A DNA stretch of 64,000 bases. Source: Prochlorococcus sp. AG-347-J22 (lineage in GTDB: Bacteria; Cyanobacteriota; Cyanobacteriia; PCC-6307; Cyanobiaceae). Of this stretch, positions 50,034 to 59,454 are shown one piece after another (position 1 is the stretch's first letter; the number at the start of each line of letters is the position of its first letter). The translations under genes were made by a program, and so were the position numbers. The stretch lies in NCBI GenBank assembly GCA_003279005.1, contig QCBY01000003.1, positions 62,001-126,000 of the forward strand. The letters run 5' to 3'. Below the pieces are notes generated by a model. The model was not told the DNA's origin, did no database searches, and worked only from the letters and a program-made list of their open reading frames with translations.

Positions 50034-51233
50034 ATGAAACTATTTCAAAAATTGTTAGTTGCTACTGCTTCTGTAGGATTGATTGCTCCTATAACTGCAC
50101 AAGCTTCTGATGTTATAAATCTTCAAGGGATGAATGACTACAGTCGTAGTAAAAAATCATCTACTAAAAAACATTTCGATAGTAAAACATTCGTCAATGA
50201 AGATGTCGCAACACTCAAAAAGAGTGAGCAGGAATTGGAGATACTTCAAAATAACTTTGAAGCAGGGTCTTTCTCTGAAACAACAACAGCCTCCTTTTCT
50301 GCTGACATGGCAATTGGAGATGAAGATACTGCGTTTGGGCGTGGAAAAGTTAATGCACTCTATGGTTTCCAAATCGATTTAAACACTAGCTTTACCGGTG
50401 AAGATTCTTTGGATATCTCTTTAGATGCTGGTAACGGTGGTAATGGTTTATCTGAACTTGATCTGAACGAAGCTAGTGCTGGAGATGACTCTTTAGCAGT
50501 TGATGGTATTTCATACACCTTCCCAGTAGCTGGAGCAACAGTTTTTGTTGGTGATAACACTGATGGAAGTGCACTTTATAATACAGCATGTGTTTACGGT
50601 GGACCTTCTAACAACTTAGATGATTGTGGTAACGGTAGTTCAGCTTTAGGTTCTGGATCCGGAACTGCAGCAGGAGCAAGCTATGAGTTCGCTGATGGAT
50701 TTACAGCTGCTATTGGTTATACAGGAGATGGTAGTTCCACTTCTGGATTAATGACTGCTGAAGGATATGATTCATATGGTGCACAAGTATCTTATTCAGC
50801 TGATTTATTTGCTGCTTCTGTTACTTATGGAAAAGTTGAAGCTGCTGGTAACAAGGACAGAAATTACTTAGGCCTAAATGGTTATTTTGCTCCATCTGAA
50901 ACTGGTATTGTTCCATCAATAAGTGCTGGTTACGAAGTTGGCGAAGGTCAAGGTCTTGCAGATACCTATCAATGGTTTGTAGGTCTTCAATGGGATGAAG
51001 CTGGACCAGGTACTTTAGGTACTGCTGTTGGAACTGTCGGTGCAACTACTGATACTAATCCAGATGCTGTAGGTGGCGATGGCGCTTTATTAATGTATGA
51101 AGCTTTCTACTCTTACGCACTAAATGATGGGGTAACTATCACTCCATTGGTCTATTTTAAGGAAGCTCCTAAAACATACACTGGTGATGATGATTTGATT
51201 GGTTTAATGCTTAAGACATCATTCAGTTTCTAA
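50034..51233 (+). CDS. outer membrane porin 3 (Som/OprB-like)
   Basis: 399 residues from the ATG at 50034; the longer frame from 49956 only reads through the promoter. Signal peptide about 1-24 (LLVATASVGLIAPITAQAS). The linker is Lys/Ser-rich, then a barrel paralogous to porins 1 and 2. Patches are near-identical at DNA level (GGTGATAACACTGATGGAAG; CTTCTAACAACTTAGATGAT) among diverged ones, suggesting partial gene conversion. Terminal TSFSF as in the others. Confidence 0.88.
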   Translation: MKLFQKLLVATASVGLIAPITAQASDVINLQGMNDYSRSKKSSTKKHFDSKTFVNEDVATLKKSEQELEILQNNFEAGSFSETTTASFSADMAIGDEDTAFGRGKVNALYGFQIDLNTSFTGEDSLDISLDAGNGGNGLSELDLNEASAGDDSLAVDGISYTFPVAGATVFVGDNTDGSALYNTACVYGGPSNNLDDCGNGSSALGSGSGTAAGASYEFADGFTAAIGYTGDGSSTSGLMTAEGYDSYGAQVSYSADLFAASVTYGKVEAAGNKDRNYLGLNGYFAPSETGIVPSISAGYEVGEGQGLADTYQWFVGLQWDEAGPGTLGTAVGTVGATTDTNPDAVGGDGALLMYEAFYSYALNDGVTITPLVYFKEAPKTYTGDDDLIGLMLKTSFSF

Positions 51234-51271
51234 GTTTATTAATTTAATTTAGAAAATTTTACACATATTAG

Positions 51272-51299
51272 AAGACCTTTCTTCTGAAAGGTCTTTTTT
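51272..51299 (+). terminator. rho-independent terminator of porin 3
   Basis: AAGACCTTTC and GAAAGGTCTT form a perfect 10-bp stem with loop TTCT, followed by T-rich sequence. Confidence 0.9.
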
Positions 51300-51515
51300 C
51301 TTGTGTGAGTTATTACAATAAAATTTATAATTAATTCAACATAAATTAAAATAAAGATAATTAAAATTTAATTAAAAATAAAGGTATGGAAATCTTAATT
51401 TTATCTTTATCAGTTTATTATTCAAAGGAGATTTTTATACTTATATTTATCAATTTGGTTAAAATATTGAATTTAGATTTCAATCAAAGTTTGATTATTA
51501 TTTACTTCGAAGATA

Positions 51516-51680
51516 ATGACTCCTATATTCAAATGCCTAATTTGTAGAAAAGACATAGAGAGATCAACAAAATCTTTTTGGAGTAAAAGGGGGCATTTAC
51601 TTTGCTCTTCATGTTTAGATAACATAGATTTAAAGTCAAAAAAAAAAGACGTTGGTAAATCACCAAAATCTTTCATTTAA
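51516..51680 (+). CDS. small zinc-ribbon protein, unknown function
   Basis: 54 residues: FKCLICRKDIERSTKSFWSK then GHLLCSSCLDNIDLKSKKK. Two CxxC pairs about 20 residues apart form a likely zinc ribbon. A lysine-rich tail follows. No family named; nucleic-acid or protein binding is possible. An opposite-strand frame here is a shadow. Confidence 0.6.
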   Translation: MTPIFKCLICRKDIERSTKSFWSKRGHLLCSSCLDNIDLKSKKKDVGKSPKSFI

Positions 51681-51880
51681 ATATTAGAATATTTGGAATA
51701 ACTATACTGGTGGTTAAGCATTCAAGTAACAAAGTTCTGAATTAAAAGGTTTTCATAAATCATTAAATCTTACAATATATAAGTTAAAACTCATAAATGC
51801 AGTTATTGTATAATTTATGTAATCGTTTAAATCAATGCTTGTTTGGAATGCTTTATTCAGTTGACTTTCGTCAAGAAAAC

Positions 51881-51988
51881 TTAGAACCAACCAGGAATGA
51901 TTTGACCAGTAGTAACGTATGCACCAACAGCTGCAACGAAACCTAACATTGCTGCCCAACCATTAAAACGTTCTGCTTCAGGAGTCAT
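51881..51988 (-). CDS. hli: high-light-inducible protein (Hli), minimal form
   Basis: 35 residues: MTPEAERFNGWAAMLGFVAA, VGAYVTTGQIIPGWF. The chlorophyll-binding core E-R-F-N-G-W-A-A-M replaces the usual N-G-R, i.e. Arg is changed to Trp, as in some short Hli proteins. Missed by length filters. Leftward, with its own upstream region. Confidence 0.88.
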   Translation of the reverse strand: MTPEAERFNGWAAMLGFVAAVGAYVTTGQIIPGWF

Positions 51989-52244
51989 GATAATTTAAGT
52001 AATTTATATGTATTATTGTAACAGCATTTATGTAGGTTTGTAAAGCTTTTTTAAGTAATTGCTTTAAAAAATCCCTAAATTCTAGATATTTTTAAATACC
52101 TTAACAAAACTGACACATCTATGTTCCACTTATAAAATTTTTTGTGGTTAAAAGTTTTATATATATATATTTGATGAGAATAATTCTTCATTTGTCAGTG
52201 CCGGCCAAAATTAAATTCAATAATAAAATTGTCTCTCCACTTTT

Positions 52245-52453
52245 TTAAGATCCTAAATAATATAAATGTTGCGTATTAGCTTGGCAAATAATTACTCCAG
52301 ATGCATTTTGTGGAGTATGAGCAACATTTTTTAATTCAAATCCATCAATAATTTCATATAACTTTCCTTCACTAAGGCATTGGCAAAATTTATTTGTAGC
52401 AAATAGCTGATCGTAATTATTTGAAGAGACCAGTCAATTACGAATAATTGCAT
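52245..52453 (-). pseudogene. frameshifted small gene
   Basis: From the ATG at 52453 the frame reads MQLFVIDWSLQ, then shifts near 52415 into SSNNYDQLFATNKFCQCLSE, GKLYEIIDGFELKNVAHTPQ and NASGVIICQANTQHLYYLGS up to TAA 52245. The combined product of about 69 residues is a small alpha-beta protein in form (similar in outline to DUF3303-type proteins, low certainty). The intact frame is lost. Confidence 0.5.
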
Positions 52454-52537
52454 AAATTAAAATATGTATTTGTTTAAATTTGTAAAAATTAAATCTTTTG
52501 AGTTTTGCTTTATTTAAATATACTCAATTTTGAAATG

Positions 52538-52609
52538 TGGGTCGCCTGAGATTCGAACTCAGGACCAGCCGGTTAAAAGCCGGATGCTCTACCGCTGAGC
52601 TAGCGACCC
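52538..52609 (-). tRNA. trnK-UUU: tRNA-Lys (anticodon UUU)
   Basis: 72 bases: acceptor GGGTCGC/GCGACCC with discriminator A, D arm AGCTCAGCGGTAGAGC, anticodon loop CTTTTAA giving UUU, T arm CTGAG TTCGAAT CTCAG. CCA is not encoded. Intact cloverleaf; no duplicate fragments of it are seen in the window. Confidence 0.97.
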
Positions 52610-52783
52610 ATTTGTAAAATTGAGTACATATGAAATTATCCCTTTTTAAGGTAAAAAAAACAACTTAATATCCCAAGTTGAACAATTGAAATACAATTCT
52701 TAACTTATGAGATAAAAATTAAAAATTCTCTCTTTATTCGCAGTTCAAAGGTAAGATATTATAAAAATAACTTAATCTTTAAA

Positions 52784-52900
52784 ATGTTACGTGCTATTGT
52801 CGTTTTTGCCCCAATTATTGCCGCTCTTGCATGGGTGATTTTCAATATACAAAAGCCTGCAAGAGAACAATTTAATAGAGATTTTTTGGGAAAGGATTAA
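52784..52900 (+). CDS. psbY: photosystem II protein PsbY
   Basis: 38 residues: [38 protein letters not shown]. The single helix followed by N-I-x-x-P-A-R-E-Q is the cyanobacterial PsbY form, a peripheral PSII subunit near cytochrome b559. It lies 7 bp before trmFO. Confidence 0.9.
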   Translation: MLRAIVVFAPIIAALAWVIFNIQKPAREQFNRDFLGKD

Positions 52901-52907
52901 TATTAGT

Positions 52908-54320
52908 TTGATAAATAAAGAAGTAATAGTAATAGGGGCTGGTCTTGCAGGTTGTGAAGCTGCTTGGCAAATTGCGAATTCAGGTGTGTCTGTAAAATTA
53001 ATAGAAATGAGGCCTCTTAATTCAACGCCAGCACATCACACCAACGAATTTGGAGAATTAGTTTGTAGCAATAGTTTTGGCGCGTTAAGTCCCGATAGAG
53101 CAGCAGGACTTTTGCAGGAAGAATTAAGAACATTTAATTCTTTGGTTATAAATACTGCAGACTTGTTCTCTGTCCCTGCGGGAGGAGCCTTGGCTGTAGA
53201 TAGGTCAAAATTTAGCAAATCTTTAACGCAAAGATTATCAACTCATCCTCTTATCAAGATAGAAAGAATTGAACAATTAGATCTACCAGATGAAGAAACT
53301 ATTACTGTACTTGCCACTGGTCCACTAACATCTGATAAATTAGCCACCAGGATTAAAAAATTTACCGGAATTAATTCTTGCCACTTCTTTGATGCTGCTA
53401 GCCCCATTATTTATGGTGATAGTATTAATTACGATATTGTTTTTAAAGCTAGTAGATACGATAAAGGAGATCCGGCATATCTAAATTGCCCAATGAATAA
53501 AATAGATTATTTAAATTTTAGAACTGCACTAGTTGAAGGTGAGCAAGCAACTTTAAAAGATTTTGAAAAAGAATCTTCAAACTTTTTTGAAGCTTGTTTA
53601 CCAATCGAAGAATTAGCTAGAAGAGGAATTGATACTATGAGATACGGACCTTTGAAATCAATTGGTTTGTGGAATCCGAAATGGGGAGATTTATTTGATA
53701 AAGAAAATAGATTAAAAAAACGACCCCATGGAATTGTTCAATTAAGGAAAGAAGACCTTGAAGGAAGACTACTTAATTTAGTTGGTTTTCAAACTAACCT
53801 AAAATGGTCAGAGCAAAAACGAATATTTAGAATGATTCCTGGCTTAGAGAAAGCTGAGTTTGTACGATATGGAGTTATGCATAGAAATACATTTTTAGAA
53901 TCCCCTAAATTACTTTTACCAACACTTCAATTTTTGAAAAGGAAAACTCTTTTCGCATCAGGGCAAATAACAGGGACAGAAGGCTATGCCGCAGCTGTTG
54001 CTGGAGGCTTGTTGGCAGGTATAAATGCTTCATTATTAGCAAAAAATAAAACTCCTGTAACTTTTCCAAATGAATCAATGATTGGATCTCTCATGAATTT
54101 CATAAGTAATAAAAATGAAATAATATCTAAGCAGAATAAAAATAAATTTCAACCAATGCCCGCATCTTTTGGTATAGTTCCAGAACTAACTAATAGAATA
54201 AAAGATAAAAAATTAAGATACATAGCATACCAAGAAAGGTCTCGAGAAGTATTAAAGGGATTTAAAAAAGTACTAGATTTGTGTTTAAGAAAAGAAGACT
54301 TACTTGTTGAGATAAATTAA
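52908..54320 (+). CDS. trmFO: methylenetetrahydrofolate-tRNA-(uracil-5-)-methyltransferase TrmFO
   Basis: 470 residues from a TTG. Forms m5U54 in the tRNA T loop using methylene-THF and FAD. FAD motif [18 protein letters not shown] (6-23), [29 protein letters not shown] and the C-terminal region [18 protein letters not shown] are hallmark TrmFO/Gid motifs. It follows psbY by 7 bp and precedes crtH by 24 bp. Confidence 0.96.
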   Translation: MINKEVIVIGAGLAGCEAAWQIANSGVSVKLIEMRPLNSTPAHHTNEFGELVCSNSFGALSPDRAAGLLQEELRTFNSLVINTADLFSVPAGGALAVDRSKFSKSLTQRLSTHPLIKIERIEQLDLPDEETITVLATGPLTSDKLATRIKKFTGINSCHFFDAASPIIYGDSINYDIVFKASRYDKGDPAYLNCPMNKIDYLNFRTALVEGEQATLKDFEKESSNFFEACLPIEELARRGIDTMRYGPLKSIGLWNPKWGDLFDKENRLKKRPHGIVQLRKEDLEGRLLNLVGFQTNLKWSEQKRIFRMIPGLEKAEFVRYGVMHRNTFLESPKLLLPTLQFLKRKTLFASGQITGTEGYAAAVAGGLLAGINASLLAKNKTPVTFPNESMIGSLMNFISNKNEIISKQNKNKFQPMPASFGIVPELTNRIKDKKLRYIAYQERSREVLKGFKKVLDLCLRKEDLLVEIN

Positions 54321-54344
54321 AATGAATTATTCAAAAAATTAAAA

Positions 54345-55889
54345 ATGAAATCTGATAAAGAAAGATTTGACGCAATTGTTATTGGATCAGGTATAGGAGG
54401 ATTGGTAACAGCCTCACAATTAGCGGCTAAAGGTGCACAGGTATTAGTGCTTGAAAAGTATATTATTCCTGGTGGAAGCGGAGGATCATTTCATAGGAAA
54501 GGATATACCTTTGATGTTGGTGCCTCTATGATTTTTGGTTTTGGAGAGAAAGGGCATACCAATTTGCTAACTCGCGCTCTAAGAGATGTAAATGAAAAAT
54601 GTGAAACAATTCCTGATCCTGTCCAACTCGAATATCATCTTCCAGACAACTTCAATATAGCTGTAGATAAAAGTTATAAGAGATTTATTAATAAATTATC
54701 TGAACGTTTTCCTCATGAGAAGAGTGGCATAAAAAAATTCTATGGAACTTGTTCAAATGTTTTCAATTGTTTAGATTCGATGCCCCTTTTATCAATTGAG
54801 GACCCCAGTTATCTTTTTAAGGTTTTCTTAAAGGCACCATTATCTTGTTTAGGTTTAGCTAGATGGTTGCCGATAAATGCTGGAGATGTTGCAAGAAAGT
54901 TTATTAAAGATCCTAAACTTCTAAAATTCATTGATATTGAATGTTTTTGTTGGTCAGTAATGCCTGCCCTCAAAACTCCAATGATCAATGCAGGAATGGT
55001 TTTTACCGATAGACATGAAGGAGGTATAAATTATCCAAAAGGAGGCGTGGGCAAGATCGCAGAGAAGTTAGTTACCGGAATGGAAAGATTAGGAAGTAAG
55101 ATTCGTTATAGAGCAAATGTTAAAGAAATACTTTTAAAAAACAAGAAAGCCGTTGGAGTAAAATTATCAAACGGAGAAGAAATTTACTCAAATATTATTG
55201 TTTCTAATGCCACTAGATGGGACACCTTTGGTCTTGGTGATCATAAAAAAGGATTAATTAAAAGTGATCAAGTACCTAAAAGTGAACATAAGTGGTCTGA
55301 GAAATATAAACCCTCCCCCTCTTTCGTTTCAATTCATCTTGGAGTTACAAAAAATTTAATAGATAAAGATTTTAATTGTCATCATATTATTGTTGAGAAT
55401 TGGAATGAATTAGAGAATGAAAAAGGAGTAATTTTTATCTCTATACCTACCTTACTAGACTCATCTCTTGCTCCAGAGGGAAAACATATTATCCATGCAT
55501 TTACCCCCTCATCAATCGATCAATGGGAGAACTTATCAAGAGAAGATTATTTAGAGAAGAAACAATTATATTATTCATTTCTTGTTGAAAAAATTTCTAA
55601 AATAATTCCTAATTTAGATCAAAATATTGATCATAAAGAAATTGGTACTCCAAGAACTCATAAGAAATTTCTTGGAAGATTTGAAGGTAGTTATGGACCC
55701 ATTCCTAATAAAAAATTATTTGGGTTACTTCCTATGCCATTCAACACTACAAAAATTAAAAACTTCTATTGCGTAGGAGATTCATGTTTCCCTGGCCAAG
55801 GGCTCAATGCAGTAGCATTTAGTGGTTATGCTTGTGCTCATAAAATAGGATCAAAATTAAATATAAATAATTTCAATTTGCCAGACTAA
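54345..55889 (+). CDS. crtH: carotenoid isomerase CrtH (prolycopene isomerase)
   Basis: 514 residues. FAD-dependent enzyme that converts poly-cis to all-trans lycopene in carotenoid synthesis. Dinucleotide motif AIVIGSGIGGLVTASQLA (about 10-27), LEKYIIPGGSGGSFHRKG, TFDVGASMIFGFGEKG and the C-terminal FYCVGDSCFPGQGLNAVAFS are typical of CRTISO. All-trans carotenoids are needed for the divinyl-chlorophyll antenna and Hli proteins. Confidence 0.93.
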   Translation: MKSDKERFDAIVIGSGIGGLVTASQLAAKGAQVLVLEKYIIPGGSGGSFHRKGYTFDVGASMIFGFGEKGHTNLLTRALRDVNEKCETIPDPVQLEYHLPDNFNIAVDKSYKRFINKLSERFPHEKSGIKKFYGTCSNVFNCLDSMPLLSIEDPSYLFKVFLKAPLSCLGLARWLPINAGDVARKFIKDPKLLKFIDIECFCWSVMPALKTPMINAGMVFTDRHEGGINYPKGGVGKIAEKLVTGMERLGSKIRYRANVKEILLKNKKAVGVKLSNGEEIYSNIIVSNATRWDTFGLGDHKKGLIKSDQVPKSEHKWSEKYKPSPSFVSIHLGVTKNLIDKDFNCHHIIVENWNELENEKGVIFISIPTLLDSSLAPEGKHIIHAFTPSSIDQWENLSREDYLEKKQLYYSFLVEKISKIIPNLDQNIDHKEIGTPRTHKKFLGRFEGSYGPIPNKKLFGLLPMPFNTTKIKNFYCVGDSCFPGQGLNAVAFSGYACAHKIGSKLNINNFNLPD

Positions 55890-55904
55890 AAAATCTTCGT
55901 TCAA

Positions 55905-56426
55905 ATGATAGAAAAGTTCAAAACTCTTTTTTTTGTAAAAAGTTCTTTAATTACCTTATATTTAGCACTTACGTTTCCTATACCATTTTTTTCGAATGAA
56001 AAATTAAAAATTTTCTCAATAATAACTTTCGTTCTTGGACTATTTTTGATAATTAATATCACGAATGATTTTGTAAAAACCTGTGATACGAAAATTTCTT
56101 TTGAAACAAGCTTTATCTCTAAAATTTTTGGAAAGAAAAATTGGGAAATTTTTTGGAAAGATATTAGATTTATAAAATCGTTCCCTACTAGCCAAGGAAG
56201 TAAGGTTCATTATTTTATTACTAATAATGATGAAAGTTTTCTTATGCCACAAAGGATTGAAAATTTTGAGAGGTTTTTGTCTATAGTTAAAAAAAAAACA
56301 AAATTAAGAATACAAGAAATATCTTATATTTCCCCTTTATGGACGTATAAATTATTGACTTTCTTATCTGTTGTGATGATTATTTTAGAAATAATATTTT
56401 TATTGTTTAAATATTATCTATACTAA
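55905..56426 (+). CDS. membrane protein with PH-like middle region, unknown function
   Basis: 173 residues: helices at about 14-30 and 38-52, a soluble region (about 55-145) with FWKDIRFIKSFPTSQGSKVH and FLMPQRIENFERFLSIVKKK that resembles bacterial PH-domain membrane proteins, and a C-terminal helix (about 149-170). It follows crtH by 15 bp and overlaps the convergent response-regulator gene by 20 bp. Confidence 0.6.
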   Translation: MIEKFKTLFFVKSSLITLYLALTFPIPFFSNEKLKIFSIITFVLGLFLIINITNDFVKTCDTKISFETSFISKIFGKKNWEIFWKDIRFIKSFPTSQGSKVHYFITNNDESFLMPQRIENFERFLSIVKKKTKLRIQEISYISPLWTYKLLTFLSVVMIILEIIFLLFKYYLY

Positions 56427-57144
56427 ATCTATATCCTTGTTGTCGAACTGTAGTAATACCGCCTCCCTCTCCTAAGCCTGCCAACTCTAATTTTCTACGC
56501 AATGTAAGGACCTGAGTGTCAACCGATCTTGGCCCTCCGCTAAATGGAGGCCACGCAAGCCTAAGAAGCTCCTGACGACTTCTAACCATGCCTGGAGGCA
56601 TTAGCAGAGCACATAGTAATGCAAATTCTCTAGGACTTAATTCTACAGGTTTTTCACTTAGAGTAACTTGTCTTAAAAGAAGATGAACTTCTAAAGGACC
56701 AACTGCAACTTTCTCTTGTAATCCTATTCGACCTCTTTTTAATAAAGTTCTGCATCTCGCAGCTAATTCCTCTAATCCAAAAGGTTTTCTTAAAACATCA
56801 TCAGCCCCCTCGTCTAAAAGGCTAACTAATGCATCTACTCCAGATCTCGCAGTTAGAACAATAACTGAGCAACCCAACTGTTGAGCTAATCTCATCGCAG
56901 TATTTTGTTCCAATATTTCTGCGCTTACCAACAAGTCAGGAGATTGTTCTCTGCATAAGTCAACAGCCTCTATGGCTGATCCTACTGCCGCAGCTAAATG
57001 ACCGTCTTGACGGAGTCTTTGCACTAAAACAGTTCTTAGTGTGGGGTGAGGTTCAACTACAAGAACTCTCGAGGGGGTCTGAGAGGTCGAAGGCAATTGG
57101 GAACTGCCAGGAGTTGAAGCTATTATTTGCTCAGATGATTGCAT
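56407..57144 (-). CDS. atypical OmpR/PhoB-type response regulator
   Basis: 245 residues: a Ser/Thr/Pro-rich lead (1-25), a receiver domain (about 26-135) and a winged-helix DNA-binding domain (about 145-243, VELSPREFALLCALLMPPGM, RSVDTQVLTLRRKLELAG). The receiver lacks the phosphoacceptor Asp: the position reads SPDLLVSAEILE with A75, and the acidic pair is VVEPHP (E31-P32). T98 and K120 are kept. It probably acts without phosphorylation. Its GC content looks clearly higher than that of neighbours. Confidence 0.85.
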   Translation of the reverse strand: MQSSEQIIASTPGSSQLPSTSQTPSRVLVVEPHPTLRTVLVQRLRQDGHLAAAVGSAIEAVDLCREQSPDLLVSAEILEQNTAMRLAQQLGCSVIVLTARSGVDALVSLLDEGADDVLRKPFGLEELAARCRTLLKRGRIGLQEKVAVGPLEVHLLLRQVTLSEKPVELSPREFALLCALLMPPGMVRSRQELLRLAWPPFSGGPRSVDTQVLTLRRKLELAGLGEGGGITTVRQQGYRFSIDNI

Positions 57145-57230
57145 TCTTATTTAATGTTTGGCCAGGCAATTTTTGTTCATCCTTAATAAGGTATAACAAA
57201 TGCTAAATAAAAATCAGAATCTATCAAATT

Positions 57231-57500
57231 ATGACATCATTTGAAAATCCAGTAGCAATTCGCCATTTTCAATCAATTTGCGATAGCTGCCAAGACCTAG
57301 TAACTAGATTTCATACTCCCTCAGACTTAAAACTGTTTAGTGATGGTTATCTTCAAGCCGTAAGGAATTGCAATAGTTTAGAGCCAAAAGATCAAGAGAA
57401 ATTAGAAAGATTAATAGAAAGATGGATACTAGATCCATCAAGTTTTATAAATCCAGATGGGGATGAAAATAAAGGTTTTTTTGATAAAAAAAAGATTTAA
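57231..57500 (+). CDS. small cyanobacterial protein, unknown function
   Basis: 89 residues, helical, with AIRHFQSICDSCQDLVTRFH, DLKLFSDGYLQAVRNCNSLE and KDQEKLERLIERWILDPSSF. The pattern resembles a conserved cyanobacterial family (DUF6761 is my guess). Divergent from the response regulator, whose start is 86 bp away. Confidence 0.6.
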   Translation: MTSFENPVAIRHFQSICDSCQDLVTRFHTPSDLKLFSDGYLQAVRNCNSLEPKDQEKLERLIERWILDPSSFINPDGDENKGFFDKKKI

Positions 57501-57550
57501 AATATTAATTTTTATTAACTAAATTTCGGTATTTATACCCATGTAATATT

Positions 57551-57874
57551 TTAGGATGCTAATTCAATTTCAATCTTTTCTTTTAAAGTTCCTGAATTGT
57601 ACATTTCGATAAGAATATCTGAACCCCCTAAGAATTCACCTTTTAGATAAACTTGGGGAATAGTTGGCCATTCAGAGTACTCCTTAATACCCTCTCTTAT
57701 TTCAAAATCACTTAATACATCAAAAGTATTGAAGGAAACTCCAAGTGAATTAAGAATCTGGACTACATTATTTGAGAAACCACATTGAGGCATTAATTTA
57801 GTTCCTTTCATAAATACCATAACTGGATTAGAGTCGATAAGGTTTTGAATTTTATTTTTAGTTAGGTCTTTCAT
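57551..57874 (-). CDS. grxD: monothiol glutaredoxin, Grx4/CGFS type
   Basis: 107 residues. [20 protein letters not shown] has the CGFS active site (31-34), and [20 protein letters not shown] is the glutathione-binding TxP region. CGFS glutaredoxins bind a 2Fe-2S cluster with BolA partners. It starts 3 bp after the stop of the bolA-like gene. Confidence 0.96.
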   Translation of the reverse strand: MKDLTKNKIQNLIDSNPVMVFMKGTKLMPQCGFSNNVVQILNSLGVSFNTFDVLSDFEIREGIKEYSEWPTIPQVYLKGEFLGGSDILIEMYNSGTLKEKIEIELAS

Positions 57875-57877
57875 AAT

Positions 57878-58108
57878 TTAAGTAGGTGTTTCTGTTTTTA
57901 ATGCTAGTGCATGAATAGCTTCTGAAGCTAATTCTTCTTTTAGAGCAGAATAAACTAGTTGATGTTGTTTAACTAATGATAATCCATTAAATTCTGGTGA
58001 AATCACTGTTACTTGCAAATGATCATCTCCTTTTAAATTTTCAACAAAAACTTCGGAATCAGCAATTTTTTTCTTTATTAAGTCTATTACTTCGGATCTT
58101 GTAGTCAT
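57878..58108 (-). CDS. bolA: BolA family protein
   Basis: 76 residues. KIADSEVFVENLKGDDHLQV, TVISPEFNGLSLVKQHQLVY, SALKEELASEAIHALALKT: the class with the invariant His in RQH/KQHQ. It pairs with CGFS glutaredoxins in iron-sulfur cluster handling; the adjacent grxD supports the partnership. Confidence 0.93.
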   Translation of the reverse strand: MTTRSEVIDLIKKKIADSEVFVENLKGDDHLQVTVISPEFNGLSLVKQHQLVYSALKEELASEAIHALALKTETPT

Positions 58109-58117
58109 TATGATTAT

Positions 58118-58636
58118 CTAGAGTCCCTTATAAGGTGTTTCAACAAAACCAAGCTGGATTAGATCTTTATAAGCCTCCTTACCTTTTGAACTTGTAGGGG
58201 ACATTAATCTGATTATTTCTACAAGTAAAGGAACTGCAACTTCTGGCTGGTTCCTCCTTTTATAAAGCGCTGCTAATCTCGCATTGGACTCTGCCCATAT
58301 TTTTATAGACTCTTTACCCTTTTCACCTGTTTCATCAGGAATTCGTGCATCAAATCCCTTAAATGCACCATTTAAATCTCTATAAAAAGATGCCAGTTTT
58401 TTAGCTAGATCTCTCGCTTTATCATATGAGTTTTTAGCTTCATCAAATTTACCATTTTCTATAAAAGCATCCCCCTCAGTTATATAAGCTTGTACATTAG
58501 TAATAGTGAGCTTTTTGTTATTGTTTGAAAGTACTTTATAAGAATTTGGATCCTTATCTTCCGCATAAATTAAATTTGAAGATGGTAATATTCCTAAAAA
58601 TATAAAAATAATTGGAATTAACTTTAAGAATTTCAT
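58118..58636 (-). CDS. secreted TPR-like protein, unknown function
   Basis: 172 residues. Signal peptide about 1-24 (IPIIFIFLGILPSSNLIYAE). AYITEGDAFIENGKFDEAKN and SYDKARDLAKKLASFYRDL form a TPR-like unit; a second is NARLAALYKRRNQPEVAVPL. Likely a periplasmic or thylakoid-lumen scaffold. 9 bp upstream of bolA in the same direction. Confidence 0.65.
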   Translation of the reverse strand: MKFLKLIPIIFIFLGILPSSNLIYAEDKDPNSYKVLSNNNKKLTITNVQAYITEGDAFIENGKFDEAKNSYDKARDLAKKLASFYRDLNGAFKGFDARIPDETGEKGKESIKIWAESNARLAALYKRRNQPEVAVPLLVEIIRLMSPTSSKGKEAYKDLIQLGFVETPYKGL

Positions 58637-58679
58637 ATTCTTTTTTATTTATTCAACTTAATATTACCTGATTATGGAT

Positions 58680-59354
58680 TCATCGACCGACATCTTTTAA
58701 TGCTTCGTTTTCAGCGTTTGTCATTTTTTCATACAATTTTTCATTAAATTCATTAATAGATAGATCAATATTTTTATTAATAATCAAGGGCTCCCCAAAA
58801 CATAGAGAAACTTTACTTCCAAATTTTGGAGTTACCTCACTATATGCAATTCCAACAGGGATTATAGTTATACTGCTTGTTTTTTTTGTTGCTAATATGG
58901 CTAATCTAAATAGCCCCTCTTTCAGTACAAATTTTTTTCTACATTTATTAATTCTTCCTTCAGGGAAAATTACGAGTTGTCTTTTTTTTATGATTAGATC
59001 TACTGCATAGCGTAGTGCTGAAAGAGAGGGCGAAATTTGATTTATTGGAAAACAACCAAGTCTTTTTAAAAACCAACCTTGAACTCCTCTCATCTCTGCA
59101 TTTGTAACCATAAATCTGCAATCCTTTTTTGTTATCCTTCTCCCCAATGCCATGGTAAGAATTAAACCGTCCCACCTCGATCTATGGGTTGGGGCTATTA
59201 TTAAAGAGCTGTTTTTTGGTATTGAATAATTATGATTAATAATTTTCTTTTCTCTAAAAAATAAATTCATAACTATATCTTGTGTTATGAACATTGCAAT
59301 ATTTCCCAAAGTTGGATTTATTCCGTATTCGATATGAATATTATTCTTCTTCAA
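58680..59354 (-). CDS. plsC: 1-acyl-sn-glycerol-3-phosphate acyltransferase (PlsC family)
   Basis: 224 residues. Makes phosphatidic acid from lysophosphatidic acid. The HX4D motif is IAPTHRSRWDGLIL (H57 and D62), then GWFLKRLGCFPINQ, FPEGRINKCRKKFVL (acceptor-binding FPEG) and ITIIPVGIAYSE, all PlsC blocks in order. Divergent from pdxJ. Confidence 0.9.
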   Translation of the reverse strand: MKKNNIHIEYGINPTLGNIAMFITQDIVMNLFFREKKIINHNYSIPKNSSLIIAPTHRSRWDGLILTMALGRRITKKDCRFMVTNAEMRGVQGWFLKRLGCFPINQISPSLSALRYAVDLIIKKRQLVIFPEGRINKCRKKFVLKEGLFRLAILATKKTSSITIIPVGIAYSEVTPKFGSKVSLCFGEPLIINKNIDLSINEFNEKLYEKMTNAENEALKDVGR

Positions 59355-59454
59355 ATCTAATTAATGATTTATTAATAAATTATACGAATGTAATTTTTAA
59401 TTAGCTATTATTAGTCGGTCAGTAAGATTGTTTAAAACTAAAATTCATAAATTC

